Origin: Aquila chrysaetos chrysaetos
Lineage: Eukaryota > Chordata > Aves > Accipitriformes > Accipitridae
Length of the DNA: 64,000 nucleotides
NCBI RefSeq assembly: GCF_900496995.4
Contig: NC_044012.1
Coordinates: 24,156,759 to 24,220,758, forward strand
Direction of reading: 5' to 3'
In this document: piece by piece, positions 10,497 to 20,901 of the stretch
How positions within the stretch are numbered: the first letter of the stretch is position 1
Layout of the letters: every line of letters begins with the position of its first letter
Program-made: the position numbers and the translations under genes
The notes under the pieces: model-generated
Database searches by the model: none
What the model was told of the DNA's origin: nothing
The model's input: only the letters and a program-made list of their open reading frames with translations

Positions 10497-13069
10497 ATGT
10501 CCGTGCCAAGCCCCTCGGATATGGAGAGCAGCCCCTGCCTGCTGCCGGGGCCCTGGGGCTCCGGGGAGGAGGATGTGGAGCCTGGGGAGGACAAGGTCTG
10601 CGCCGTGTGCGGGGACCGTGCCACCGGCTACCACTTCCACGTCATGACCTGTGAGGGCTGCAAGGGCTTCTTCAGGTGGGGGCTGCCATCGCGGGGGGAC
10701 CCATGGCTGCTCTGCGGCACTGGATGGGAGCCAGGGGATGGGGTAGGATGGGACAGAGTGGGGTGAAATGGGATGGGACGGAGGAGGGGGACAAGACAGG
10801 ATGGGGCAGGACAGGATGGACTGAAATGGGACACAATGGGATGGGATGGGACAGGGTGGGGTGGGACAAGATGGGATTAAATGGGACAGGATGGGGTGGG
10901 GTGGTACAAGGGGACAGGGCAGAATGGGTCAAACAGGATGGGACAAGACATAGCGGGGTGGGATGGAACAAGATGGTCCCATGGACAGGGACTGGGTAGG
11001 ACAAGACAGGACAGCCACTCAGGCCACCTTGCTTCTCTAGAGCACAGCGGTGACAGGGTCCTGGGGGCTGGAAGTGGACCCCACCCTGGGAGATCCTGTC
11101 CCCCAGCCCCTGCTGCCCCTCTGCCCCTCCCAGGGGGACACGGTGACAGTCCCCATGGCCTCACAGCAGGGCCCCGTGCCTGTGTCCCCCCAGGCGCTCC
11201 ATCAACAAGGGCGTCCGCTTCACCTGCCCCTTCACCCGGAGCTGCCCCGTCACCAAGGCCAAGCGTCGGCAGTGCCAGGCTTGCCGCCTCCAGAAGTGCC
11301 TGGATGTGGGCATGCGGAAGGACAGTGAGCACAGCGGCATGGGGACAGCGGGGAGGACACATGGGGAGAGGGAATGGGGTGACACAGGGGAGACCTGGGG
11401 GGAAGAGAGGGACACGGAGCAGAGGGGAGAGGGAGGACCTGAGTGGGAGGACTTGGGGGAAAGGGGATGAGGGGGACCTGGCAGGGACAAGGGAAGACAT
11501 GGGACAGAGAGGAGTGGCCTGGATGAGGTGGTAGGGAAGGACACCAGGGCAGAAGGGATGGGGCAGCCCAGGGGCAAGGGACAGTGGCATAAAGATGACA
11601 GCAGGGGGGGTGTGGGAGAGAGGGGACAAGTGGGACCCCCCTGGGGTGAGGGGACCACAAGGGCAGTGGTGCCTCTGAGCACCCGGGGGGCCACGGGGGG
11701 GCCTGTGCCACCAGTGACCCGGTCCCCGGGCCGGGGGTGACGGTGGCGGCGGGGCGGCAGTGATCATGTCGGAGGAAGCGCTGAGGCAGCGGCGGGCACT
11801 GCGGGGGCAGCGGCGGCTGGCACGGGAGCAGCCGGGGGGGCTGACGGCGGAGCAGCAGGAGCTCATCGGCATCCTCATCGCGGCCCACCAGCGCACCTTC
11901 GACTCCAGCTTCTCCCAGTTCAGGCACTACCGGGTGAGTGGGGCCCCTGGGACCCGACTGTCCCCACGGGTGCCCCAGCCCGGTGCTAAGGCCCTGACTG
12001 CCGCCGCTGCAGCCCGCCGTACGCCTCTATGTTCCCAGCCCACGGCCGCAGAGCCCACCGCAGCCGGGCATCCCTGCCGCGTGGACACCATCCCAGCAGC
12101 CGGACTGCCTGGACGAGGACGTGCTGCCCGATGTCTTCTCCATGCTGCCCCACTTTGCCGACCTCAGCACCTTCATGATCCAGCAGGTCATCAACTTCGC
12201 CAAGGAGATCCCAGCTTTCAGGTCTGCGGGGAGGCACTTGCGGGAGACCCCTGCTGCTGCCCCGGCCCTGATGCCTCCCCTCACCCCCCCCCCGCCCCGG
12301 CAGGAGTTTGCCCATCGATGACCAGATCTCACTGCTGAAAGGGGCCACGCTGGAGATCTGCCAGATCCAGTTCAACACAGTCTTCAACACAGAGACCAAT
12401 GCCTGGGAGTGTGGGCAGCACTGCTACACTATCCAGGACGGAGCCCTGGGTGAGGGGGGGGGGGGGGGGAATGGTAGCACCGGGAAGCAGGGGACAGCCA
12501 CGTCCCCATCCTGGCTCACCCGTCACCGCCACACTCCCCCCAGCTGGTTTCCAGCAGATCTACCTGGAGCCACTGCTCAAGTTCCACATCAGCCTGAAGA
12601 AGCTGCAGCTGCACGAAGCTGAGTACGTCCTGCTCCAGGCCATGCTGCTCTTCTCACCAGGTAGGGACCGTGGGGACCGCGGCGGCAAGGCATCCCCTTG
12701 GCCCCGCTGATGGCCGCCTGTCCACCCTGCACCCCCAGACCATGCCAGCATCACCCAGCGGGACTTCATCGACCAGTTCCAGGAGAAGGTGGCCCTGACG
12801 CTCAAGAGCTACATTGACCACTGGCACCCCATGCCCGAGGGCAGGTATGTGCCAGGGGGGTTGGCACGACTGCGGTCCCCTCCGCCATGGGGACAGCAAT
12901 GGGATCTGAGCCAGGTGTCCCGTTCCCCCCCTCAACCAGGTTTCTCTATGCAAAGCTGCTGCTGCTCTTGACAGAGCTGCAGACACTGAAGGTGGAGAAC
13001 ACGCGGCAGATCCTCCACATCCAGGACCTGTCCTCCATGACACCGCTGCTCTCTGAAATCATCAGCTAG
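10497..13069 (+). CDS. NR1I3: CAR/PXR-type xenobiotic nuclear receptor (avian CXR), 396 aa
   Basis: Ligand-activated transcription factor that pairs with RXR and controls drug and bile-acid metabolism. Eight coding exons: 10497-10675, 11194-11324, 11761-11933, 12013-12221, 12304-12449, 12544-12660, 12739-12844 and 12940-13069. They give 397 codons with stop. Exon 1 ends inside the first zinc finger after CEGCKGFFR (P-box). Exon 2 carries the second finger ([27 protein letters not shown]). Later exons encode the ligand-binding domain with the signature [14 protein letters not shown] and a short C-terminal AF-2 helix PLLSEIIS. The start at 10497 gives a chicken-like length of about 390 aa. Birds are reported to have one receptor covering the roles of mammalian CAR and PXR. 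Position between PCP4L1 and TOMM40L matches human NR1I3. Confidence 0.93.
10725..11010. repeat. Purine-rich GGGACAGGATGGG minisatellite in NR1I3 intron 1
   Basis: Intron 1 between the two zinc-finger exons is largely an array of GGGATGGGACAGGATGGGGTGGGACAAG variants with almost no pyrimidines on the plus strand. Similar purine-rich arrays recur at 17075-17345 and 52640-53095. Confidence 0.75.
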
Positions 13070-13155
13070 AGCCCATGGTGGCGGTGCCCACACCATCACC
13101 CAGCCCCCGGCCGAGCACCGGGGCTCACCAGCTACCAGTGCACTTTACAGGGCAG

Positions 13156-13172
13156 AGTAAAGCTCCTTTATT
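13156..13172. terminator. Opposed poly(A) signals of NR1I3 and TOMM40L
   Basis: Plus-strand AGTAAA (13156-13161) lies 87 bases after the NR1I3 stop. Minus-strand AATAAA (plus-strand TTTATT, 13167-13172) is about 400 bases after the TOMM40L stop. The two convergent genes therefore appear to end within the same few tens of bases, with a small transcript overlap. Confidence 0.65.
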
Positions 13173-13568
13173 TTTCCAGGCTCCGTGGGTACGTGCACAG
13201 AGGCACCGCCAGCACCTCCAGCCCCCACTGCAGCCCAGAGCCACCCCCTGCGCCACCAGAGGGAAACTGAGGCAGAGCAGGGGTGGGAGCAGAGGGAAGT
13301 GCGGCGCTGGGGCGAGGAGGGCGGCGCGGGCAAACACCGGGGCCGACAGAGGCCCCCAGCCCCAAGCGGCAGCTGCTTCTCAGCCCAAAGATGCTAACAG
13401 CCGCCACGCGCTGTCACAGTGTCTCCCAGCCATGAGGGACCAGGTCCCCCCTCCGCAGGCTCCCCTGCCACCACGGCATGAGAGCGGGGCCCAGCCAGCG
13501 CCCCCGTGACATGGCACGGCGGCTCCCTGAGCAGGACGGTGGCACGTGCCGCCCGCCTCCACGGCCCC

Positions 13569-15488
13569 TCAGCCCACGATGACACTGAAGCCGCAGTGGA
13601 AACGGTTCTTCCAGTGGTTGAGGAAGGCGCCCAGAGCGAGGGTGACAGGCAGGGGGGGCAGCTTCTTCTCCAGCACCCCCCCAACGCTCCAGTTACTGTC
13701 CAGGAGCCCTGTGGGGGGAACAGGGTGAGCGCCCAGCCAGTGCCGCGGCTGCCAGGTGCCAGCGTGGCTCCTCGCTCACCTCTGAAGACCATGTTGGCTT
13801 GTGGCAGGTTAAGCTGGTAGCCAAAGGCAAAGGTGGTGTCCTGCAGCCGTGTGTTGGCCTCCAGCTCCACCCCGACCTGCACCTGGGGGGCGGAAAACGT
13901 GAGGCCCTGGGGGGGGGACAGGGACACACAGGTGACAGGGACACACAGGGGACGCTCACCTGCTCGTTGGCTCGGTGGTAGTAGCTGGCATGGGCACCGC
14001 CGTACCCCACGTTCAGCGTTGCCACCCACTTCAGAGCTGGAAGAGAAGAAGCAAAGCGGAGGGCGAGGGGAGCCGGGGCATCCCCCCAGGGCCAGCACAG
14101 CGGGTGGGACCCCCAGGGCCATGCCCACAGCCCTCTCGAGTGTGGGGCACCCGCGTACCCGTGTATTTGCCCGCCAGCGTGAGGATGGCTCCCTCCTCCC
14201 CTGGCCGCCGGTGATAAACCATCTCCCCGCCCAGGACCAGGCGGGAAGTGACGCTCTGGAGGAAATGGGCCACCAGGATCACTGCGGGGACAGCACGGCC
14301 CTCAGCGCTCGGCCCCCCGGGCCCGGCAGCTGGGGGAGGGTACGCCCTGCTCACCGGACTCGCCGAGGAGGTCGGGGTTGCCCAGCGTGAGGGTGGCGGT
14401 GCAGTCATCCCCCCGGTACTCGCCATCGAACTGCCACGTCACGAACTTGGCCTGGTGTGTCTGCAAGGGGACGGGCACAGTGGCGGGTCCTGCCACCGTC
14501 CCCGCCACCAGCTGGGGGTGACGGAGATGCCCCGGCATCCCCCCCCCGACCCTGGGGTCATCTCCTGCCTGGCCCCACCTGGAAGACGGCTTTGGTGCGG
14601 ATGCGCTCAGCCACGAGGTGCAGCACTTGGGCGTTGAGGCTGCCGCTGTTGTCCATGTCCCCAACCAGCGTGGGAAAGGCCTAGGGACAGACCGGGGGGG
14701 GTCAGCTGGGGGGACAGGGACACCCCCATCCCCTGGCTTCAGCCACAGGGTAGGACCCCCTCGCCCCCCAGGCAACCCCCACCCATCCTGGTGCCATTTC
14801 AGAGCCTTTCGGCCACCCCAGGGCCACCCACTGTCCCAGGGCCACCCCGGGGCGCAGGGTCTCACCTCGGTGGGGCCGAGCTGCCGGTCCCCCACGAAGG
14901 TGGCGTTGAAGTGGTAGCTGGAGGGGCCGAGGGTGCTCATGTGGACCGTGTGCGTCACCTGCGGGGACGACGCCTCAGCGGGGGACAGGGGGACAGCCCG
15001 GGGGTGGCAGCGCCCGCCCCCCTGCAACACGGTGTTGCCCCCCCCGCGGGTGCCTGCGTGTCTCCCTGACCTGGAAGTGGCTGCTCAGGGTCTTGGTGAC
15101 GATCAGCTTCACCCCCTCCATCTGCTGCGGGAAAACCTCTGGGGGAGAGCAGGGACTGAGCGGGGCCGACGCTGCCGCCGCCCCACCCCCCCGGCCAGAC
15201 CGCCGGTGCCACCCCTCCTCTCCCACAGCCACCCTTCCGCAGCCCACCCCGGTGCCCCTCCGCTACCAGCCCGTCCCCCGGCGCCGCCGGGACCCCCCCC
15301 CATTGCTGCTGGGGCCACCCGGGGGCCCGGCCCCGGTGTCCTCTCGGCCCCCGTACCCCCCGCCCGGCCCGGCCCCTCCCGGCCCCACCTTTGCACTGCC
15401 GGTGCAGCTCATCGAAGCTGCCGGGGCTCCCGAGCGGCTCCCCCCGGCGCGGAGCCCGGGGCGCGGCGGGGCCCAGCACGTTGCCCAT
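13569..15488 (-). CDS. TOMM40L: TOMM40-like mitochondrial outer-membrane porin (TOM40B), 303 aa
   Basis: Paralogue of the TOM40 channel that takes preproteins across the mitochondrial outer membrane; it adopts the same beta-barrel fold as VDAC. Nine minus-strand coding exons: 15389-15488, 15071-15138, 14866-14958, 14579-14680, 14355-14460, 14159-14281, 13960-14036, 13780-13882 and 13569-13708. They total 304 codons with stop (human 308 aa). Recognisable blocks: N-terminal MGNVLG, then [74 protein letters not shown] and a C-terminus [15 protein letters not shown]. All introns are under 200 bases. It is convergent with NR1I3 and divergent from APOA2, as in human. Confidence 0.97.
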
Positions 15489-16397
15489 GGCCCGGCCCTA
15501 CGGCCGCCCGCCCCCCCCCGTCCCCGCCGGTCGCCGCCATCGCGGGCGCGGGCACCGGAAGCGGCTTCGCCAGGTCCGCACCCGCCCGAGGCCGCCGCCG
15601 CCATGGCGGGCGCGGGCAGAGCTCGCCGCCCATTGGCCGAGCCGGCGGGGCGGGGCCGCGGCGGACAGTGCTCCCCGGCCCCCCGGGGCGCCGTTCCGGG
15701 GCTGCCGCGTTCCGCCCCCGCCGCGCTCAGCCGGGGCCGCCCCGCGCCCGCCGCCCCACCCCGCCGTTTGTGTCCACGCGTGTCCCGTGTGCCCCCCGTC
15801 TCCTCCCTGGCCCCGCCCCCCCATCCGTTTCCCCCGTCGTGTCCCATGTCCCCTCCCTGCGACCCTGGACCCTCCTGGCTGTGTCCCAATTCCCCCCACC
15901 CTGTGCCCCCCACGTCCCCTCCCTGTGTCCCCCCCTCCGTCCTGTCTTCCTCCCCATCTCCCCTGCCCTGTGTCCCCTTCACACCTCCCCTGCTTGCCCC
16001 GTATACCCAGTATATACCACACCCCTCTCCTTGCCCTGTGTCCCTGGACCTTCCCCATGTCCCCCGGTCCCCGTCCCCTGTCCCTGCTGCCGTCACCAGC
16101 AGCTTTCCTGGAAAGGGCTGGCACGAGCAGGGGCTCGGGACGGGAAGGGGCCCCAGTGGCCCCACTGGTGACCCAGGGGACGAAGAGTTTTTGTCCTCAG
16201 TGCCGGCCAGGTGCCCTTTGGCCCCGTGTTCCCAAAGAGCACCGGAGCTGGCCCCGGGCCTGGCCCTGCGGTGGGGTGTCCCCAGGGTCCCCCCCGATGG
16301 GTGCCCCCTCCAGGACCCCACGGGGACGGCCCCTGCCTGCCCCAGGCTGAGTCACACCGTCACGTTGGCAGCCGAGGGTCAGTGATAAGGCGGGCGA
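15489..16397. other. TOMM40L CpG promoter and pyrimidine-rich minisatellite
   Basis: The first 250 bases form the CpG-rich promoter of TOMM40L, with CCGCCATGGCGG near 15596 and CCCATTGGCC near 15630. From about 15770 to 16085 the plus strand is a degenerate array of TGTCCCCTCC/CCTGTGTCCCC units. No coding signal was found. Confidence 0.55.
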
Positions 16398-16992
16398 TGA
16401 CCTTTGCCCCGCAGGCGCCGGGGCCGGCCAGGCTGTGCAGCCCCACAGGGTACCCCCGCCAAGCCAGGACCCCGGGGTGGGGCGGCCGCTGAAACCCACG
16501 GGGCTGCGGCAGAGGGCCTAGTGGGTGCTGGAGTGGGGGTATGGGGCGGCTCTGGGGCTGGGGGGGGGAGCCCTGGGGCTGCCCTGGGGGTCCCGCTATG
16601 CTGCAGGGTTACAGCATGTTGTGGGGCTGTGACACGACACAGGGCCACACGTGCCACAGGGCTCCCACATGCCACAGGGCCACCACATGCCACAGGGCTG
16701 CTGCATGCCATAGGACCACCAGCCAAGTCCCCGCCGTGGCAGCCCCGGCCCCCAAGGGCCCCCACAGCCCCAGTCCCTGGGCCATTGTCACCCACTGCCT
16801 GCGTCCTGCCCAGGGCCATGGGGCGTTGGGGACACAGGGACAGGACCCCTGGGTGCGGGGCCACCCCTGGCGAGGACGAGGAGGGGCCGTCCCCCGCAGC
16901 GACCCTTACCCCCACCGTGTTTACCCAGGCTGTGGCGGGGGCCAGCACGGCCTCCCTGGCCCAGGGGCGGGAGCTGGCCCGGGGGATATAAG
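16398..16992 (+). promoter_or_regulatory. APOA2: APOA2 5' regulatory region: DR1, forkhead site, TATA box
   Basis: TGACCTTTGCCCC (16398-16410) is a near-perfect DR1 element of the HNF4 or PPAR-RXR type. TGTTTAC (16918-16924) is a forkhead/FOXA core. GATATAAG (about 16985-16992) is a TATA box some 25 bases before the start of the first exon. HNF4, FOXA and PPAR are the known liver regulators of apolipoprotein genes, so the set fits hepatic expression. Site use is inferred. Confidence 0.65.
16640..16725. repeat. CCACATGCCACAGGG short tandem repeat
   Basis: About five copies of an 18-base unit (GGGCYNCCACATGCCACA), including one CACGTG-containing copy near 16647, lie between the DR1 element and the forkhead site upstream of APOA2. 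Confidence 0.75.
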
Positions 16993-17010
16993 CAGCCCCC
17001 GAGGGGTCAC

Positions 17011-17042
17011 CCACAGCCCCACACCCCCAGAGTCCTGCCCAG
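17011..17042 (+). other. APOA2: APOA2 exon 1 (non-coding)
   Basis: A short 5' UTR exon is placed between the TATA box and a GTGAGC donor at 17043. The intron that follows (17043-17391) is filled with a purine-rich GGGATGGGGCAGGATGGG array at about 17075-17345. The start is estimated from TATA spacing. Confidence 0.5.
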
Positions 17043-17409
17043 GTGAGCAGCAGCCAGCACCCAGCACCCAGGCAGGATGGGGCTGTGGGGCAGGGATGGG
17101 GCAGGATGGGGATGGAGGTGCCGCAGGGTAGGATGGGACAGGAGAAGGACTGGATTGGTGCCAGCGGAGCCATGGGGTCGTGATGGGGTGGGAGTGGGAT
17201 GGCAGGGCTGGGGGGCAGGGCTGGGGCAGGAGGGGAACCGAGGTTCATGGGGTGGGATGGGGAACAATGGGGGTGCTGGGGCAGCAATGGGGCAGGGATG
17301 GGGGGGTGGGAAGGTGCCGAGGGGTGGGAGGGGACAGGAGGGGACAGCAGAGCCGTGGGGCGGGCTGGCCACCGCTGACCCGGCCCCGCAGGCCCCCAGA
17401 CTCGCCGAG

Positions 17410-17817
17410 ATGAAGGTGCTGGCGGCCGCCCTGCTGCTGCTCTGCGCCTGCCGCCTCCAGGCCGCCCTGGTGAGGCGCGAGGTCCTGGCCGAGGAGGCCA
17501 CCCCTCCGGCCGAGGACGACTTCTTCACCCGCCACTTCCAGTCCTTCTCCGACTTCATGACCAAGGACCTGGCCCAGAAGCTGCAGGTGGAGGAGCTGCG
17601 CAACCAGGCCGAGTACAGGGGGAACAGGGGGGATGGGCGGGGGGGGGCTGCCCCTCGGCTGCCCCTCAGCTGCCCCCTCATCGGCTGCCTCTCCCCCAGG
17701 GCCTACCTGGACCGAGCCAACAAGCAGCTGACGCCGCTGGCCCAGGAGCTGCGGAGCAACGTCCTCGGCCTCTTCTCCTCCCTGCTGGAGCTGGGCAAGG
17801 GCGAGGGGCAGCCCTGA
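17410..17817 (+). CDS. APOA2: Apolipoprotein A-II, 106 aa
   Basis: HDL apolipoprotein made in liver. Coding segments are 17410-17612 (exon starts about 17392) and 17700-17817. The product has a cleavable signal ([18 protein letters not shown]), a propeptide-like ALVRRE, and amphipathic helices with the family block AYLDRANKQLTPLAQELRS. Human APOA2 is 100 aa with YFEKSKEQLTPLIKK in the same place. The mature part has no cysteine, whereas human has one (Cys6) that forms the disulphide dimer. Human also has an intron within the signal-peptide region that is absent here. The 87-base intron stays open in frame if retained. AATAAA lies at 17856-17861, 39 bases after the stop. Confidence 0.93.
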   Translation: MKVLAAALLLLCACRLQAALVRREVLAEEATPPAEDDFFTRHFQSFSDFMTKDLAQKLQVEELRNQAEYRGNRGDGRGGAAPRLPLSCPLIGCLSPRAYLDRANKQLTPLAQELRSNVLGLFSSLLELGKGEGQP

Positions 17818-17994
17818 GCCCTGCCGTGGCAGCCCCCATGCCCCCCCCCCATAACAATAAAGCCCTGGAGCTGCTGCCGTGTCCCTGGTGCTGTGGGACC
17901 GAGGTGGGGGGGGACGACGAGGCGGTGGGGGACACTCTCCGGGGAGGGAGTACGCATGAGCACGGCTGAGACCCGACAAACTCAGTTCTGCCAG

Positions 17995-18189
17995 CACTAA
18001 AGATGGAGGCGCCGGGGCGGCGTCGCGCCCTGCCCGTGCCCCTAGTAAAGATGGCGGTGTCAGCCCCGCTACACCCCCACCCCCGCTGTCCCGTCACGCC
18101 CTTAAGCAAGATGGCGGCGCGGGGGGCCCAGCGCCTCCGAACGTCACTTCCGCTCCGGGCCAAAATGGGCCGCTTCCGGCGGCGGGGAG
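17995..18189 (+). promoter_or_regulatory. UFC1: UFC1 promoter with tandem YY1-type motifs
   Basis: Three AAGATGG-GG motifs lie at about 18000, 18048 and 18110, and a fourth (GAGATGGCGG) overlaps the UFC1 ATG. The first two are preceded by ACTAAAGATGG or TAGTAAAGATGG, suggesting a locally duplicated unit of about 50-60 bases. CACTTCCGC near 18146 and GCTTCCGGC near 18173 are ETS-type sites. Confidence 0.6.
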
Positions 18190-19238
18190 ATGGCGGATGA
18201 GGCGGCGCGGCGGGCGGTGGCGGAGCTGCCGCTGCTGCGGACGGCGGCGGGGCCGCGGGACCGGGAGAGCTGGGCGTCGCGGCTGAAGGAGGAGTACCGC
18301 GCCCTCATCCAGGTGCGCTGGGGCTGGCCCCGCCGGTTCGGGTGTCCCCGTCCCCGTCCCCCCCGGTTCCCGGGCTCGCGGCGGCCCCGCTCACCCCCGC
18401 TCCTCCCGTCCCCCACCCCCAGTACGTGGAGAACAACAAACGCGCCGACAACGACTGGTTCCGCCTGGAGTCCAACGCCGAGGGCACCCGGTGGGTGAGC
18501 GGGGCCGGACTGGGCTTCCCCCGCCCCGGGGCCGCTCCCGGTGTCCGGGGGCGGGGGAGGGGGGAGCCGGGACTGAGGCGGGGCGGGGGCCGGGCCCCCC
18601 CGGTGTGTTGCAGGTGGTTCGGGAAGTGCTGGTACGTCCACGAGCTGCTCAAGTACGAGTTCGCCATCGAGTTTGACGTGAGCGGGGAGGGGGTCGGGGG
18701 GGGCGGGCGCGGGGCTGGGGGGGCCCGCGGGGCCGCTGACCCCCGTCCGTGTCATGTCCCCTCCCCGCCCCAGATCCCGGTGACCTACCCCTCCACCGCC
18801 CCCGAGATCGCCATCCCCGAGCTGGATGGGAAGACGGCCAAGATGTACAGGTGGGAGGGTGGGTGGGGTGGTCCCGCGCGGGGGTGGTCCTGGGCTGGGG
18901 GGGGGGGCCCTAGGGGGGCTGACGGCTCCCTCCTCCCCGCAGGGGGGGCAAGATCTGCCTCAGCGACCACTTCAAGCCCCTCTGGGCCAGGAACGTCCCC
19001 AAATTTGGCTTGGCCCATCTGATGGCGCTGGGGGTGAGTTGGAGATGTCACAGGGGGAGGGGGGTGGTGACACCGCGGGGGGGGTGGGGGGGCATGTGAC
19101 ACCGGGGGGGTGTCACCCTTGGGGGGGGGGTGTCCCTGGGGGGCTGCTCACCCTCTGTCCCCACAGCTGGGCCCCTGGCTGGCTGTGGAGATCCCCGACC
19201 TCATCGCCAAAGGCATCATCCAGCACAAGGAGAAGTGA
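18190..19238 (+). CDS. UFC1: UFM1-conjugating enzyme 1, 164 aa, six exons
   Basis: E2-like enzyme that carries the ubiquitin-fold modifier UFM1 between UBA5 and UFL1. Coding exons: 18190-18312, 18423-18490, 18614-18677, 18774-18850, 18943-19033 and 19167-19238. They make 165 codons with stop (human 167 aa). The protein is nearly human throughout: [55 protein letters not shown]. The catalytic cysteine is Cys116 of GGKIC, the same number as human. The C-terminus is HKEK, three residues shorter than human. AATAAA is at 19349-19354. It follows APOA2 in the same orientation, an arrangement that differs from human. Confidence 0.98.
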
Positions 19239-19439
19239 GGGGTGGCGGGGGGGGGTGGGGGTGTGCAGCCCCCCGGGAGGTGCTGCCCCCCCCCCACCTC
19301 CCCCCAGCTGCTTCCCCCTGCCCCCCTGCCGCTTCACTGCTTCTCCCCAATAAAATCTTCGGCCCCGGCCTTGCGCCCACCTGCTGCTCTGGGGGGTCCT
19401 GCTGGGGGGATGCCCCTCGGCCCGCCTCCCCCAGCCTTC

Positions 19440-19715
19440 GGGGGTTCGGCCGCCCTACATTAACACTTTATCGGAGGACGCTGCCGCTTTAAGAAGACTG
19501 GGTGCGGCGGCTCCTTTAAGAGCGGGCGGGGGGGGGGGCAGGACGCCGCTCGGTCTCCATAGCGACGCGGAGGCGTGTGGTGGGGGGCGTGGCGCGGCTT
19601 CAGCGCAGGCGCAGTGCGGCGCTTGAGGCTGCCGGGGGCGGGGCGTCGGACGGGAGGAACAAAGATGGCGGCGGGTGCTGCGGGAGTTGTTGCCATGGCG
19701 GCCCGCGGGAGGTGC
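19440..19715 (+). promoter_or_regulatory. USP21: USP21 CpG promoter with X-box-like and YY1 motifs
   Basis: GTCTCCATAGCGAC (about 19553-19566) resembles an RFX X-box. AAAGATGGCGG at about 19661 and GTTGCCATGGCGG at about 19688 follow. The segment ending CGCGGGAG before a GTGCGG at about 19712 may be a non-coding first exon. Assignment to USP21 is by position and orientation. Confidence 0.5.
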
Positions 19716-20876
19716 GGCGGAGGGCGGCGGGCGGCAGCCCCGCGGGGGTGGGGGCCACCGGCGGGGCGCGGGAGGGGGGCGGCAGGAGGGGAAGGGGCTC
19801 TGCGGGGAGGGGCGGGCAGTGAGGCCGGGGGGGGCATCGGTGTGTCCGTCGTCCCCCCCCCCCTCCCCATGGTGTTCCCCGGTACCGGGCAGGGGGTGGA
19901 ACACGGGTGGGCCCCGGGGGGGGGGGAGCGCGGAATGGTGGCCGTAGGGTGGGGGACGGTGCCCAGGGAGAGGGGGGTGGCCAGAGCAGGGGACAGTGGC
20001 GGGGTGTCCAGGGCAGGGGCCAGCGCCTGGGTGGGCCATGCGGCGGGGGACAGGGCCGGGCAGGGCGGGGGGTCCCCGGAGCACGGGACGGGCAGGGAGG
20101 GGAACGGAGGCCTTTGCCGTCGGCACGGCCGACCCCGCGAGGCCCTTCGCTCCGGCCGGCAAGCTGAGGGCTTGGGGCTCTCGCCGTGCCAACAGCCCCC
20201 GTGGCTGCACCGCGGCCATCGTCCCCCGCCGGTGCTGCACCCGCAGCGGGAACGCCGTCCCTCCCTCCCTCCCTGCCTGCTGGATCCGAGCTGGCGAGGG
20301 CCCACCGGGATCGAGCCCTCCCCCCAGAGCCGCTCCAGCCGCTCTCTGGGGACAGCCATCACCGCCGAGCCCCTTCCCGGGGTGCGTTGAGTGCTGGCAG
20401 CCTCCGCGTGGGGCCTGCACACCCCTGGTGCTGGGTGCCCCCATGGAGCAGGAACCGGGAGATGGCTACCTCACCTCGCCTCGTTGCCTGGGCACTCTGA
20501 GCAGTGTTTCTGCAGAGCCGGGAGCGGGCGGGTGGGAGGAACCTGTCCGGGTGATGCCAAGCACCTGTGATTCACCTGCTGTCTCGGGGAGCGCGGCACA
20601 GTGCTCACCTCCCGCCGGTGCCGTGGCAGCTGGGTGAAGGGGGCTGTGGGGTCTCGCCAGGGCCACGCTGTCTCCTGGTACCATCTGGTGACCCAGAGCA
20701 TCTCTCCTTGTGCCACAGGGCCCCTGCCAACGGGACTCTCCGGCCAGCCACTCGCTGCGGAGGGCTGTGAGTGGTGCTGGTGGGAGGAGGCACGGAAAGA
20801 GAGGTGGGTGCACACCCTGGTGCCCCTGCACACCGTCCCAGCACCGCCGGCATCAGCCCGGTCCCTCTCCCCACAG
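19716..20876 (+). other. USP21: USP21 5' intron; no exon recognised
   Basis: G-rich sequence between the probable first exon and the first coding exon. Long open frames reflect composition. An acceptor CCCCACAG ends at 20876. Nothing else can be supported. Confidence 0.45.
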
Positions 20877-20901
20877 GGCTCCCCTCTCGACCGTCCCCAC
20901 G

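Noticed and set aside
17461-17476. CTG/GTGAGG as an APOA2 donor after the signal peptide
   Set aside because: Reading through gives ALVRRE, the expected propeptide start. Splicing here would remove it.
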